Assembly: GCF_019929345.1 (NCBI RefSeq) | Contig: NZ_JAHZPJ010000011.1 | Location: forward strand, 14,600 to 78,599 | Reading direction: 5' to 3' | DNA from: Streptococcus oralis | GTDB lineage: Bacteria > Bacillota > Bacilli > Lactobacillales > Streptococcaceae | DNA length: 64,000 nucleotides | In this document: positions 17,299-29,140 of the stretch, one piece after another | How the letters are laid out: the number at the start of each line of letters is the position of its first letter | Numbering within the stretch: the first letter of the stretch is position 1 | The notes under the pieces: generated by a model | What the model was told of the DNA's origin: nothing | The model's database searches: none | Seen by the model: the letters and a program-made list of their open reading frames with translations, nothing else | Program-made: the position numbers and the translations under genes

Positions 17299-17715
17299 AT
17301 GATTACTATTAGAAGGCAAGAAATCGTCAAGCTAGAGGATATTTTGCATCTCTATCAGGCAGTCAGTTGGACAAATTATACCCATCAACCTCAGATGTTG
17401 GAGAAGGCCTTGTCTCATTCATTAGCGATTTATCTGGCACATGATGGCGATGCTGTGGTGGGCTTGACCCGTTTAGTCGGAGATGGCTTTTCATCGATTT
17501 TTGTCCAGGATTTGATCGTTTTGCCTAGCTATCAGCGCCAAGGGATTGGTAGTGCCCTAATGAGAAAGGCTTTAGAGGATTTCAAAGATGCCTATCAAGT
17601 CCAACTGGTGACCGAACAGACAGAAAAAACCTTGGGATTCTATCGTTCTCTGGGATTTGAAACCTTATCTACTTATGATTGTACAGGAATGATTTGGGTG
17701 GATCGAAAAAGATAA
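17299..17715 (+). CDS. GNAT family N-acetyltransferase
   Basis: 138-aa single-domain GNAT. The acetyl-CoA-binding motif A is IVLPSYQRQGIGSALMRKAL (residues about 73-92; Q/RxxGxG), followed by LGFYRSLGFETLS, typical of motif B. Substrate unknown. GAGAGG is upstream of ATG. It ends 13 bp before a CiaR box. Confidence 0.85.
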   Translation: MITIRRQEIVKLEDILHLYQAVSWTNYTHQPQMLEKALSHSLAIYLAHDGDAVVGLTRLVGDGFSSIFVQDLIVLPSYQRQGIGSALMRKALEDFKDAYQVQLVTEQTEKTLGFYRSLGFETLSTYDCTGMIWVDRKR

Positions 17716-17728
17716 AAAATTATTTTTT

Positions 17729-17761
17729 CTTAAGTAAAGTTTAAGCCTTTTCCTGTATTAT
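17729..17761 (+). promoter_or_regulatory. CiaR box and promoter of csRNA (ccnA position)
   Basis: CTTAAG-TAAAG-TTTAAG (17729-17745), one mismatch to the CiaR repeat; TATTAT at 17756-17761 keeps the same 10-bp spacing as the other csRNA promoters here. Confidence 0.88.
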
Positions 17762-17767
17762 ATAATC

Positions 17768-17864
17768 ATTAAATAAAGACCTCCTAACTTTATTTAATGA
17801 AATCCTAAACTTTTCTTTTTCATCATAATCTCCTAAAGAAGTCACCCAATCAGGTGACTTTTTT
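17768..17864 (+). ncRNA. ccnA: CiaR-dependent small RNA (csRNA1-like)
   Basis: About 97 nt: a 5' hairpin ATTAAATAAAG/CTTTATTTAAT with anti-Shine-Dalgarno ACCTCCTAA in the loop, an unpaired middle with TCTCCT, and a terminator AAGTCACC/GGTGACTT plus T-run. Nearly identical to the next csRNA 200 bp downstream, so the pair arose by tandem duplication. Confidence 0.9.
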
Positions 17865-17929
17865 GTGGCTTGGGGAGGAAAAATCCATTTGGAAAAAAAT
17901 TTTTAAAAAAATGATAAATCAAAGAAAAA

Positions 17930-17962
17930 GTTAAGTTAGCTTTAAGATTCATCTTGTATTAT
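17930..17962 (+). promoter_or_regulatory. CiaR box and promoter of csRNA (ccnB position)
   Basis: GTTAAG-TTAGC-TTTAAG (17930-17946), one mismatch, with TATTAT (17957-17962) ten bases later. Confidence 0.88.
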
Positions 17963-17968
17963 ATAACC

Positions 17969-18066
17969 ATTAAATAAAGACCTCCTAACTTTATTTAATG
18001 AAATCCTAAACTTTTCTTTTTCATAATAATCTCCCTAAAGAGGCCACCCAATCAGGTGGCTTTTTT
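17969..18066 (+). ncRNA. ccnB: CiaR-dependent small RNA (csRNA2-like)
   Basis: Same architecture as the preceding csRNA: the same 11-bp 5' stem and ACCTCCTAA loop, a CTCCCT-containing middle, and a terminator GCCACC/GGTGGC with T-run. The terminator stem differs from that of ccnA by compensated changes (AGTCACC/GGTGACT against GGCCACC/GGTGGCT). Lies directly before ruvB. Confidence 0.9.
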
Positions 18067-18084
18067 GTTTGTGGCTTGGATTTT

Positions 18085-18093
18085 TGATATAAT
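18085..18093 (+). promoter_or_regulatory. ruvB promoter (leaderless arrangement)
   Basis: TGATATAAT: extended -10, with TATAAT at 18088-18093 and the ruvB ATG exactly 6 nt later, so transcription should begin at or next to the A of ATG. No Shine-Dalgarno sequence is available. Confidence 0.7.
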
Positions 18094-18099
18094 AGAGCC

Positions 18100-19098
18100 A
18101 TGAGTAGAATTTTAGACAATGAAATCATGGGGGATGAGGAGTTGGTAGAACGTACCCTCCGTCCTCAGTATTTACGTGAATATATTGGGCAGGATAAGGT
18201 CAAGGATCAGCTGCAAATTTTTATCGAAGCTGCCAAAATGCGGGATGAAGCACTGGACCATGTACTCTTATTTGGGCCACCAGGTTTGGGGAAAACGACC
18301 ATGGCCTTTGTTATTGCCAATGAACTGGGAGTCAATCTCAAGCAAACGTCTGGTCCTGTCATTGAAAAAGCGGGTGATCTGGTAGCAATTTTGAATGATT
18401 TGGAACCTGGAGACGTCCTTTTTATTGACGAGATTCATCGCTTGCCCATGTCGGTGGAAGAGGTGCTCTATAGTGCCATGGAGGACTTCTACATTGATAT
18501 CATGATTGGTGCTGGTGAAGGCAGTCGCAGTGTTCATTTGGACTTGCCACCATTCACCTTGATTGGTGCAACGACACGTGCGGGGATGCTTTCAAATCCT
18601 CTGCGAGCACGTTTTGGGATTACAGGTCATATGGAGTATTATGCTCATGATGACTTGACGGAGATTGTTGAACGAACGGCAGATATTTTTGAGATGGAAA
18701 TCACTCATGAAGCTGCAGCTGAGTTGGCCTTACGCAGTCGTGGAACTCCTCGTATCGCCAATCGTCTCCTCAAGCGCGTGCGCGACTTTGCCCAGATTAT
18801 GGGAAATGGGGTTATCGATGATGTCATTACCGATAAGGCTTTGACCATGTTAGATGTAGACCATGAAGGTTTGGACTATGTAGACCAAAAAATCCTTCGT
18901 ACCATGATTGAGATGTACGGTGGTGGTCCAGTTGGTTTAGGAACTCTTTCTGTTAATATTGCAGAGGAGCGTGAGACGGTAGAAGATATGTATGAACCTT
19001 ACCTGATTCAGAAAGGTTTCATCATGCGAACTCGTTCTGGACGGGTGGCGACAGCTAAGGCATATGAGCATTTAGGGTATGAATACAATGAAAAATGA
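18100..19098 (+). CDS. ruvB: Holliday junction branch-migration ATPase RuvB
   Basis: 332-aa AAA+ motor that drives branch migration with RuvA. Walker [10 protein letters not shown] (residues about 58-66), Walker B LFIDEIH (about 106-112), sensor 1 GATTRAG (about 153-159), sensor 2/winged-helix region [18 protein letters not shown], and the C-terminal DNA-binding winged helix. The start ATG lies 6 nt after the -10, indicating a leaderless mRNA. The next gene overlaps the 3' end. Confidence 0.97.
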   Translation: MSRILDNEIMGDEELVERTLRPQYLREYIGQDKVKDQLQIFIEAAKMRDEALDHVLLFGPPGLGKTTMAFVIANELGVNLKQTSGPVIEKAGDLVAILNDLEPGDVLFIDEIHRLPMSVEEVLYSAMEDFYIDIMIGAGEGSRSVHLDLPPFTLIGATTRAGMLSNPLRARFGITGHMEYYAHDDLTEIVERTADIFEMEITHEAAAELALRSRGTPRIANRLLKRVRDFAQIMGNGVIDDVITDKALTMLDVDHEGLDYVDQKILRTMIEMYGGGPVGLGTLSVNIAEERETVEDMYEPYLIQKGFIMRTRSGRVATAKAYEHLGYEYNEK

Positions 19099-19663
19099 AC
19101 AAGAAATTCTAGATGCTTTCAGAGAAAATCCAGATATGATGACCATTCTGACCATCATTCGTGATCTTGATCTGAAAGACTCGTGGTTGGCAGCAGGTTC
19201 TGTCAGGAATTTCATCTGGAATCTATTGTCAGACAAATCGCCTTTTGATCATGAAACGGACGTGGATGTGATTTTCTTTGATCCAGATGTTTCTTATGAG
19301 GAAACAGTATCCCTAGAAAAAAAGCTGAGAGAAGATTTCCCTCAGTATCAGTGGGAGTTGAAAAATCAGGTCTATATGCATCTGCACAGTCCCCACACAG
19401 CGCCTTACACGAGTTCTCGTGATGCCATGAGTAAGTATCCTGAGCGCTGTACGGCGATAGGTCTTCGCTTGCATGCCGATGCAACTTTAGAGCCCTTTGC
19501 GCCCTATGGTTTAGAGGATATTTTAAAGTTTCAAGTTTCCCCAACTCCTCATTTTTTAGAGAATGAGGACCGAATGAAGCTCTATCAAGAACGCTTGTCC
19601 AAGAAAAATTGGCAAGAAAAATGGAAAAATCTCACTTTTTCAAAAAACTTAAGAAAAATTTAA
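19088..19663 (+). CDS. Nucleotidyltransferase family protein (DUF925-like)
   Basis: 191-aa protein with a nucleotidyltransferase-like core: [13 protein letters not shown] (residues about 38-50) followed by [12 protein letters not shown] (about 58-69), resembling the GS..D.D pattern. Family PF06042-type proteins have no defined substrate. ATG 19088 is preferred over ATG 19079; both overlap the end of ruvB (stop 19096-19098). The CiaR box of the next csRNA lies inside its last codons. Confidence 0.75.
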   Translation: MKNEQEILDAFRENPDMMTILTIIRDLDLKDSWLAAGSVRNFIWNLLSDKSPFDHETDVDVIFFDPDVSYEETVSLEKKLREDFPQYQWELKNQVYMHLHSPHTAPYTSSRDAMSKYPERCTAIGLRLHADATLEPFAPYGLEDILKFQVSPTPHFLENEDRMKLYQERLSKKNWQEKWKNLTFSKNLRKI

Positions 19664-19680
19664 GTTAGGGACGGTATACT
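19648..19680 (+). promoter_or_regulatory. CiaR box and promoter of csRNA (ccnD position)
   Basis: CTTAAG-AAAAA-TTTAAG (19648-19664), partly inside the preceding coding region, with TATACT (19675-19680) ten bases later. Confidence 0.88.
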
Positions 19681-19686
19681 AGGTTC

Positions 19687-19779
19687 ATAAGTTAAGAGAA
19701 ACTTAACTTAAACTCCTAAAACTTTTTCATAATAATCTCCCTATAAAATAAAGTCGCCTAATCAGGCGGCTTATTTTTT
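19687..19779 (+). ncRNA. ccnD: CiaR-dependent small RNA (csRNA4-like)
   Basis: About 93 nt. The 5' hairpin is AAGTTAAG/CTTAACTT with loop AGAAA, so unlike the other three csRNAs the loop has no anti-Shine-Dalgarno sequence. The unpaired middle has AACTCCTAAA and ATCTCCCT, and the terminator stem is GTCGCC/GGCGGC with a T-run. Lies between the nucleotidyltransferase gene and uppS. Confidence 0.87.
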
Positions 19780-19835
19780 GTCTATCTGCAAGCAGGGGCA
19801 GTAACTTAGCAATAGAAGAAAATAGGGAAATATGG

Positions 19836-19841
19836 TATAAT
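19836..19841 (+). promoter_or_regulatory. uppS promoter -10
   Basis: GGTATAATG: TATAAT, 32 nt before the uppS start; no good -35 seen. Confidence 0.6.
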
Positions 19842-19873
19842 GAAACGATAGATTTTTGAATAGGAATATGATC

Positions 19874-20632
19874 ATGTTTGGATTTTTTAAGAAAGATAAA
19901 GCTGTAGAAGTTGAGGTTCCAACACAGGTTCCTGCTCACATCGGGATCATCATGGATGGAAATGGTCGCTGGGCTAAAAAACGGATGCAACCACGGGTTT
20001 TTGGTCATAAGGCGGGAATGGAAGCCCTCCAAAAGGTGACCAAGGCAGCTAACAAGATGGGAGTTAAGGTTATCACAGTCTATGCCTTTTCAACGGAAAA
20101 TTGGGCACGCCCAGATCAAGAAGTCAAGTTTATCATGAACTTGCCAGTCGAATTTTATGATAACTATGTTCCTGAATTGCACGCAAATAACGTTAAGATT
20201 CAGATGATTGGGGAGACAGACCGTTTGCCTAAGCCGACTTTTGAAGCTTTGAAAAAAGCGGAGGAATTGACCAAGAACAATACGGGCTTGATTCTCAATT
20301 TTGCGCTTAACTACGGTGGTCGTGCTGAAATCACGCAGGCTCTTAAGAGCTTGGCTCAGGAAGTTCTAGACGCCAAAATCAATCCTGGCGACATCACAGA
20401 AGATATGATTGGGGACTATCTTTTCACGCAGCACCTGCCAAAGGATTTGCGGGATCCTGATTTGATTATCCGTACGAGTGGTGAGTTGCGTTTGAGTAAT
20501 TTCTTGCCATGGCAAGCAGCCTATAGCGAGCTTTACTTTACAGATACCCTGTGGCCTGATTTTGATGAAGCTGCTCTGCAGGAAGCTATTGCTGCCTTTA
20601 ACCATCGCAATCGCCGATTTGGAGGAGTTTAG
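19874..20632 (+). CDS. uppS: Undecaprenyl diphosphate synthase
   Basis: 252-aa cis-prenyltransferase making C55-PP, the lipid carrier for peptidoglycan and capsule units. The pyrophosphate-binding motif HIGIIMDGNGRWAKKR (about residues 21-36) holds the catalytic Asp, and RTSGELRLSNFLPWQ (about 202-216) binds IPP. Start at ATG 19874 (MFGFFKKDK) gives the family length. Head of the uppS-cdsA-rseP-proS operon. Confidence 0.96.
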   Translation: MFGFFKKDKAVEVEVPTQVPAHIGIIMDGNGRWAKKRMQPRVFGHKAGMEALQKVTKAANKMGVKVITVYAFSTENWARPDQEVKFIMNLPVEFYDNYVPELHANNVKIQMIGETDRLPKPTFEALKKAEELTKNNTGLILNFALNYGGRAEITQALKSLAQEVLDAKINPGDITEDMIGDYLFTQHLPKDLRDPDLIIRTSGELRLSNFLPWQAAYSELYFTDTLWPDFDEAALQEAIAAFNHRNRRFGGV

Positions 20633-20640
20633 GAGAAGAT

Positions 20641-21444
20641 ATGACCAAGGATTTACAAAAGAGAACATTGTTTGCAGTATTGGCTCTGGCCATTTTCCTT
20701 CCAGTATTGTTTGTGGGAGGACTCTTGTTGCAGATAGGCATTGGTTTGTTAGCCATGCTGGCTGTCCATGAACTCTTGCACATGAAGGGGCTAAAGACTA
20801 TGACCATTGAGGGCGCTTTGACTCTTTTTGCGACCTTCGCTCTCACAGTTCCTTTAGAAAATTACCTAACTTTTTTGCCTGTTGATGGGAATGTGGTTGC
20901 CTATAGTATTTTGATTACCATAATGCTAGGGACGACCGTCTTCAGTAAAAGCTATACGATTGAAGATGCCGTTTTCCCTATTGCTGTGAGCTTTTATGTT
21001 GGTTTTGGTTTTAATGCCTTACTAGATGCTCGGGTGGCAGGTTTTGACAAAGTGCTTCTGGCCCTCTTTATCGTCTGGGCGACAGATAGCGCAGCTTACC
21101 TGATAGGGATGAATTTTGGCAAGCATAAGTTGGCACCAAGAGTTTCTCCTAATAAGAGCATTGAGGGCTTTATCGGTGGTATTCTAGGTGCGGTACTGGT
21201 AACAGCAATCTTCATGCTTGTAGACAGCACAGTTGCTCTCCCTTATGGAATTTATAGAATGAGCCTCTTTGCCGTCTTCTTCAGTGTGGCAGGTCAGTTT
21301 GGTGACTTGATTGAGAGTGCCATGAAACGCCATTTCGGTGTTAAGGATTCTGGAAAATTTATCCCTGGACATGGCGGTGTGTTGGATCGCTTTGACAGCA
21401 TGCTGATTGTGTTTCCAATGATGCACTTATTTGGCCTGTTTTAA
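20641..21444 (+). CDS. cdsA: Phosphatidate cytidylyltransferase
   Basis: 267-aa membrane enzyme making CDP-diacylglycerol from phosphatidate and CTP. Several hydrophobic segments; the C-terminal CDS signature spans KDSGKFIPGHGGVLDRFDS (about 236-254), and SPNKSIEGFIGG near 176-187 is also family-typical. AGGAGA precedes ATG 8 bp after uppS. Confidence 0.95.
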   Translation: MTKDLQKRTLFAVLALAIFLPVLFVGGLLLQIGIGLLAMLAVHELLHMKGLKTMTIEGALTLFATFALTVPLENYLTFLPVDGNVVAYSILITIMLGTTVFSKSYTIEDAVFPIAVSFYVGFGFNALLDARVAGFDKVLLALFIVWATDSAAYLIGMNFGKHKLAPRVSPNKSIEGFIGGILGAVLVTAIFMLVDSTVALPYGIYRMSLFAVFFSVAGQFGDLIESAMKRHFGVKDSGKFIPGHGGVLDRFDSMLIVFPMMHLFGLF

Positions 21445-21459
21445 AGAAAGGAATATTGA

Positions 21460-24586
<3,127 letters not shown>

Positions 24587-24602
24587 AAACTATAATCAGA
24601 AG

Positions 24603-24644
24603 AAAAACAAGGCAAAAATGTAACTAGTTTTTACCTTGTTTTTT
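24603..24644 (+). terminator. proS operon terminator
   Basis: AAAAACAAGGCAAAAA pairs with TTTTTACCTTGTTTTT (one mismatch), ending in a T-run; the bglA -10 (TATAAT, 24648-24653) follows at once. Confidence 0.85.
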
Positions 24645-24684
24645 CTATATAATGGGGAAAATGAGTAAATGAAGAGGTAAAGGT

Positions 24685-26064
24685 ATGCTAAAATTTCCAA
24701 AGGATTTTGTCTGGGGTTCCTCCACTTCTGGACCACAGACAGAAGGACGAGTGCTTGGTGATGGTAAAGGAGATAATCTCTGGGATTATTGGTATCAGGT
24801 GGAACCTAATCGCTACTACAATGGGATTGGACCTGACAAAACATCGACTTTTTACGAAAACTGGGAGAAGGATATTGAGCTTTTGTTAGAGACTGGCCAT
24901 ACAGCCTTTCGAACTTCTATCCAGTGGTCTCGTATTTTCCCGCAAGGTCGTGGAGAGGTCAATCCGCAAGGGGTGGCTTTCTACCGTCAGGTTTTTGAAG
25001 CTATTAAGGCCAAGGGGATTCGTCTCTTAGTCAATCTCTATCACTTCGACCTGCCATTTGCCCTCCAAGAAGACGGCGATGGCTGGGAAAATAAGGCAAC
25101 TGTCTCAGCTTATGAAGACTATGCTCGTTTTTGTTTTGAAACTTACGGTGACTTGGTGGATCAATGGATTACCTTTAACGAGCCCATTGTCCCCGTAGAG
25201 TTTGGCTATTTCTATGATGCCCACTATCCTCATAAGGTAGATGCCAAAGCGGCGGTTAAGGTTGCCTATCATACGCAACTGGCTAGCAGTCTTGCGGTCA
25301 AGGCCTGTCATGAACTCTTGCCTGATTCCAAGATTGGGATTGTTCTTAACTTGACGCCAGCTTATCCACGTAGCCAACATCCCGCAGATGTCAAGGCTGC
25401 TCGTATTGCCGACCTCTTTCAAGCTCAATCTTTCCTAGATCCGTCTGTTTTAGGAGCTTATCCAGAAGAGTTAGTGGAGATTTTAGCTGAGCATGATTTG
25501 CTGCCAGATTCTACAGCAGAAGAGTTGGAACTCATTCGTGAGAATACCGTTGACTTTTTAGGAGTCAACTACTACCAGCCTTTGCGTGTCATGGCACCGC
25601 GTTTTGCCAAGCATCCTGACAGTCCGCTCTTGCCAGAGCATTTCTACGAGCCTTATATCATGCCGGGCCGTAAGATTAATCCCCACCGCGGTTGGGAAAT
25701 CTACGAGCAAGGGATTTATGATATTGCTCAAAATATCAAGGAAAACTATGGCAATATCGAGTGGATGTTGACAGAGAATGGCATGGGTGTTGAAGGTGAA
25801 GACAAGTTCCGTGAGAATGGCATGATTCAGGACGACTATCGTATCGACTTTGTCAAAGGGCATCTGCGTGAACTCCACCGAGCCATTGAAGACGGGGCCA
25901 ACTGTAAGGGTTACTTGATTTGGACCTTTATCGATTGCTGGTCATGGCTCAACAGCTATAAAAATCGCTATGGTTTGGTAGAGCTTGACTTGGAAACGCA
26001 AGAACGTCGTCTGAAGAAATCAGGTCACTGGTTCAAAGAACTCAGCGACCATAATGGATTTTAA
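24685..26064 (+). CDS. bglA: Glycoside hydrolase family 1, probable 6-phospho-beta-glucosidase
   Basis: 459-aa GH1 enzyme hydrolysing beta-glucosides, probably 6-phosphorylated sugars brought in by a PTS. The acid/base TFNEP is near residues 164-168 and the nucleophile LTENGMG near 363-369; the N-terminus FPKDFVWGSSTSGPQTEG is typical. No PTS gene is adjacent, so the exact sugar is open. The promoter is TATAAT at 24648-24653. Immediately downstream begins a decayed ISL3 element, and pneumococcal synteny (glmS next) ends here. Confidence 0.9.
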   Translation: MLKFPKDFVWGSSTSGPQTEGRVLGDGKGDNLWDYWYQVEPNRYYNGIGPDKTSTFYENWEKDIELLLETGHTAFRTSIQWSRIFPQGRGEVNPQGVAFYRQVFEAIKAKGIRLLVNLYHFDLPFALQEDGDGWENKATVSAYEDYARFCFETYGDLVDQWITFNEPIVPVEFGYFYDAHYPHKVDAKAAVKVAYHTQLASSLAVKACHELLPDSKIGIVLNLTPAYPRSQHPADVKAARIADLFQAQSFLDPSVLGAYPEELVEILAEHDLLPDSTAEELELIRENTVDFLGVNYYQPLRVMAPRFAKHPDSPLLPEHFYEPYIMPGRKINPHRGWEIYEQGIYDIAQNIKENYGNIEWMLTENGMGVEGEDKFRENGMIQDDYRIDFVKGHLRELHRAIEDGANCKGYLIWTFIDCWSWLNSYKNRYGLVELDLETQERRLKKSGHWFKELSDHNGF

Positions 26065-26089
26065 AAAAGAAATTCTGACTGATTATCTT

Positions 26090-26782
26090 AAGGGGCTTTG
26101 TCAACTGTAGTGGGTTGACGAAAAGTTGCAATCTGGAGAGGGCTAAATTGATCCTCTCCTTTTTTATATTCAAAGCGATGAGGATTCTAGTTTTAAAGTT
26201 TTCAAAGTTTCGTAAGCGAAAAGCATTTCTCTTGATGACTTTGATGAAGTTGTTGGTAGCGTCTAGTTTTTCGTTTGAGTAGGGCAGTTCCATTTTGCCC
26301 TTATCTTTAAAAAGTCTTAAAAAGGGTTTGGAAAATAGGATTTATACAAGAAATTGTTTCTTCAATGAGACTCAAGAATTGGTCAGCCTGTTTTTCTTGA
26401 AAATGAAAAAGTTCATAGTGCTTTCGGAGTTTTTGCTAGTAAGAGAGAATATTTTCAAGAATTCTTTTGTTAGCTAAGTGTATGTGAAAAGTTGGACAAT
26501 AAAATCGTTTATGATGAGTTTACGGATGTGCTCTCAGTAGCGTTTGTTATCCGTATATTCATGAGATTTTCTATCCAATTGATTTATGATTTGGATGCGC
26601 AGGCGGTTCATAGCCTAGTTGAGATGTTGTACAATGTGAAAGCAATCGAGAACGATTTTTGCAAAAGGAAAGAGTTTCTTAGAGATGATTTCTTTAGATG
26701 TTCCAGCATCTAGAACACCCAAGATGATGATGTTCTTGTCTTTTATTCCCAGTAAGTTTGTGATAAAATTGGGTTGTTCCAT
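26090..26782 (-). pseudogene. Remnant of ISL3-family transposase with internal deletion
   Basis: Read on the minus strand from ATG 26782: MEQPNFITNLLGIKDKNIII... then, after EIISK, directly LFPFAKIVLDCFHIVQHLN, several in-frame stops and frameshifts, and finally LPYSNEKLDATNNFIKVIKR and ALNIKKER. Both ends match IS1167-like ISL3 transposases, but the zinc-finger, HTH and first part of the catalytic domain are missing, so the copy descends from an internally deleted element. The outer end near 26094 (GGGGCTTTGTCAACTGTAGT) looks like an ISL3 terminal repeat. Non-functional. Confidence 0.85.
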
Positions 26783-26845
26783 AGGATTCTTTCTAATGAG
26801 GGATTAGTCACTTTTCATTAAAGAACTTATGGGACTTTTTTCTAC

Positions 26846-26876
26846 CTTGAATATACAATATAAGTGCACAATAAAA
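26846..26876 (+). mobile_element. 31-bp solo end of an IS30-family element
   Basis: Starts CTTGAATATACAATATAAGT and is identical over 31 bp to 34729-34759, the left end of the IS30-family remnant. No transposase is attached here. Confidence 0.7.
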
Positions 26877-26878
26877 GA

Positions 26879-26928
26879 GGCTCCATAATTCCTACAGTGC
26901 TTTTACCCACTACAGAAATTATAGAGCC
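26879..26928. repeat. 50-bp palindromic mini-element, copy 1
   Basis: GGCTCCATAATTCC... pairs with ...AAATTATAGAGCC. The inner part shares CTGTAGTGGGT (complement strand) with the ISL3 end at 26094-26115, so it may be two ISL3-type terminal repeats fused tip to tip. AAAAGA lies on both sides as a possible 6-bp target duplication. Copy 2 is at 35733-35780. It may also act as a bidirectional terminator after the CPBP gene. Confidence 0.65.
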
Positions 26929-26960
26929 AAAAGATTAACTAGAAATCTGGAATTTTGTGT

Positions 26961-27668
26961 TTAGAAAGATAGACCTAAATTTCTACTAATCAAAACCAGT
27001 AGGGCTAATAAGCTAAAAACGATGCCATTGACAATCATATGAAGTAAGATTGACATCTCTAAGCGCTCTGTTCTATAGGCTGTCCAAGTTAAAACTGTAG
27101 ACATTCCTCCGTAGATAAGGAGAGAAGGCAGATTGGTCGGAGTGTGGAGCAAGGCAAAGACAATTGCTCCTACAATAAAGCCTAATTTTTCCCGTCCCCG
27201 GAAGATTTTTTTAGGAATAATCCCACGACACAAGATTTCCTCACAAATAGGAGCAATCAAGACTAGCAAGAAAAAAGTTGAAATCAAGGAACTATTTTGA
27301 ACAAAACCATTAATGGCTGATTGATTTCTGGTTGTCGTCTCATTCATCATGCGAAGCAAAGATGAACCAAACAAGTTGGTAGCAAAAATTACTAGATAAC
27401 TCAACACCAGGCGAGCCAAGTCTTTTGCTTTGAAAAAGGATAGATTAAAAGTAGCAAGTTTTGTTTTTCGTGCACCAATAATGAATACAATCAAAACGAC
27501 AATAGATAGGGCGGCAACGAAGAGCCCTGACTGTAAAAGTGGAAATTCCTTAACTGCCAGCCAAGCAGCTAGCCCTATGGGAATTTGTGATAGAACAAAA
27601 GCCGCTAATAGGATGAGGACCCATATACCTCTGTTTAAAACTTCTTGCCAGATAGTTTTTTCTTTCAT
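26961..27668 (-). CDS. CPBP-family intramembrane metalloprotease
   Basis: 235-aa multi-pass membrane protein of the CAAX protease/bacteriocin-processing (CPBP, Abi) family. The motifs are in order: EEILCRG (EExxxR, about residue 143), FALLHTP (FxxxH, about 172) and LLHMIVNGI (HxxxN, about 208). About six hydrophobic segments. Streptococcal relatives are linked to bacteriocin self-immunity or have no known role; no bacteriocin gene is adjacent. TAAGGAGG precedes ATG. Transcribed from right to left after pbuG. Confidence 0.88.
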   Translation of the reverse strand: MKEKTIWQEVLNRGIWVLILLAAFVLSQIPIGLAAWLAVKEFPLLQSGLFVAALSIVVLIVFIIGARKTKLATFNLSFFKAKDLARLVLSYLVIFATNLFGSSLLRMMNETTTRNQSAINGFVQNSSLISTFFLLVLIAPICEEILCRGIIPKKIFRGREKLGFIVGAIVFALLHTPTNLPSLLIYGGMSTVLTWTAYRTERLEMSILLHMIVNGIVFSLLALLVLISRNLGLSF

Positions 27669-27685
27669 AATATACCTCCTTATAA

Positions 27686-27709
27686 TAAAAAAGGGAAGCT
27701 CCCCTTTTT
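27686..27709 (-). terminator. pbuG terminator (possibly bidirectional)
   Basis: AAAAAGGG/CCCTTTTT stem with 6-nt loop and T-runs on both sides. It lies between the pbuG stop and the CPBP start; TATAAT on the minus strand (27712-27717) could be the CPBP -10, which would put this hairpin in its leader. Confidence 0.65.
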
Positions 27710-27721
27710 ATATTATACCAT

Positions 27722-29140
27722 TTATAGCGCCATACTGATATAGTTAAGGATAAACAAGGCATCCAAAATCCAAATCATCATGTGCACATCCTTGGCTTGA
27801 CCTTTGACAACTTTTGTCAAGGTATAAGTCAAGAAACCAACAGCAATCCCTTGTGTGATAGAGTAGCTGAATCCCATAAAGATAGATGTGAAGAAGGCAG
27901 GAACCGCTTCAGCCATATCATCCCAAGGAATGTTTTTCAAGTTAGAAAGCATCATGATTCCTACGATGATCAAAATTGGTGCTGTTGCAGCTGTCGGAAC
28001 AATCGCTAGAAGTGGGCTAAAGAAGCTAGAGAGAGCAAAACAGATCGCAACTACTAGGGCTGTCAAACCAGTACGTCCACCAGCGCCGATACCCGCCGCA
28101 GACTCAACATAAGTCGTAACGTTTGAAGTACCTGCAATGGCACCTACTGAAGTCGCTACCAAGTCAGAGTAAAGAGCCTTGTCCAATTTAGCGGACTCAT
28201 GGTTTTCCCCACTTGTCGCAACGATACCAACTTTTTCACCAGTACCGATAAGAGTACCAATTGTGTCAAAAATATCCGTTAGTGAGAAGGCAAGAATAGC
28301 CATCAAGGTTTCTGGTAAACGTGAAGTGTTTGAAATCAAAGATCCTAAACCTTCTGAACCAAGAGCAGCACCAAACAAAGTTCCTAGATCATTAACCGCT
28401 GATGAAAGATTGTTGCTAGCGAAGTCAATCCCTGACAAATTCACAACACCAACAGCAATGGCAAGCACAGTCGTTGTTAAAATAGAAAGAATAATTCCAC
28501 CTTTGATGCCTTTAACAACAAAGAAGATCGTAATGGCAAGACCAGCAAGAGCCACCAATACTGCTGGAGTATTGAAGTCTACCAATCCTGGAACAGCTGC
28601 TGAGTTTGCAGTAAGTGCAGCTTGAGACTTGTCTGCTCCTTCACCTGCTACCGTATAAGTACCTGGATCGATTGAGAATTTTAAGAGACCAGCATTCTTA
28701 ATCCCAACATAGGCAAGGAAAACACCAATACCAGCGGAAATAGCTGAACGAAGTGTTGTAGGAATAGATTCGATGATCATTTTACGAACATTTGTCAAAG
28801 TGATAATCAGTGAAATAATTCCACAAATGAAGACCATACCAAGAGCTTCTTTCCAAGTATAGCCCATCCCAAATACAACTGTAAATGTGAAGAAGGCATT
28901 GAGTCCCATACCTGGTGCTTGTGCGTATGGCAAATTAGCATAGAAAGCCATCATCAAAGTACCAACTACAGAACCGATAATTGTTGCAAGAAAAACACCT
29001 TGAACAGGCATACCCGTTTGGGAAAGCATTTGAGGGTTTACAAAGAGAATATAACTCATTGCAAAGAATGTTGTTAAACCAGCAAGCACCTCTGTACGGA
29101 CATCTGTCCCGTGCTCTTTTAGTTTAAATAGTTTGTCCAT
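27722..29140 (-). CDS. pbuG: Purine permease, AzgA-like NCS2 family
   Basis: 472-aa transporter with about 12 hydrophobic segments. The N-terminal LKEHGTDVRTEVLAGLTTFFAMSYILFVNP and the QAPGMGLNAFFTFTVV stretch are typical of AzgA/PbuG hypoxanthine-guanine permeases. AGGAGATT precedes ATG. The minus-strand promoter has TATAAT at 29179-29184. A weak PurR-box-like sequence (TACGAACAAT, about 29163-29172; 11 of 13 to the streptococcal consensus) lies in the leader; no purine riboswitch structure was seen. Confidence 0.88.
   Translation of the reverse strand: MDKLFKLKEHGTDVRTEVLAGLTTFFAMSYILFVNPQMLSQTGMPVQGVFLATIIGSVVGTLMMAFYANLPYAQAPGMGLNAFFTFTVVFGMGYTWKEALGMVFICGIISLIITLTNVRKMIIESIPTTLRSAISAGIGVFLAYVGIKNAGLLKFSIDPGTYTVAGEGADKSQAALTANSAAVPGLVDFNTPAVLVALAGLAITIFFVVKGIKGGIILSILTTTVLAIAVGVVNLSGIDFASNNLSSAVNDLGTLFGAALGSEGLGSLISNTSRLPETLMAILAFSLTDIFDTIGTLIGTGEKVGIVATSGENHESAKLDKALYSDLVATSVGAIAGTSNVTTYVESAAGIGAGGRTGLTALVVAICFALSSFFSPLLAIVPTAATAPILIIVGIMMLSNLKNIPWDDMAEAVPAFFTSIFMGFSYSITQGIAVGFLTYTLTKVVKGQAKDVHMMIWILDALFILNYISMAL

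Noticed and set aside
26042-26293. 83-aa minus-strand ORF
   Set aside because: It is the C-terminal piece of the decayed ISL3 transposase and reads through into the bglA end.
27430-28625. Long plus-strand ORFs opposite CPBP and pbuG
   Set aside because: Shadows of the minus-strand membrane protein genes with low-complexity Ser/Thr/Pro/Ile-rich translations.
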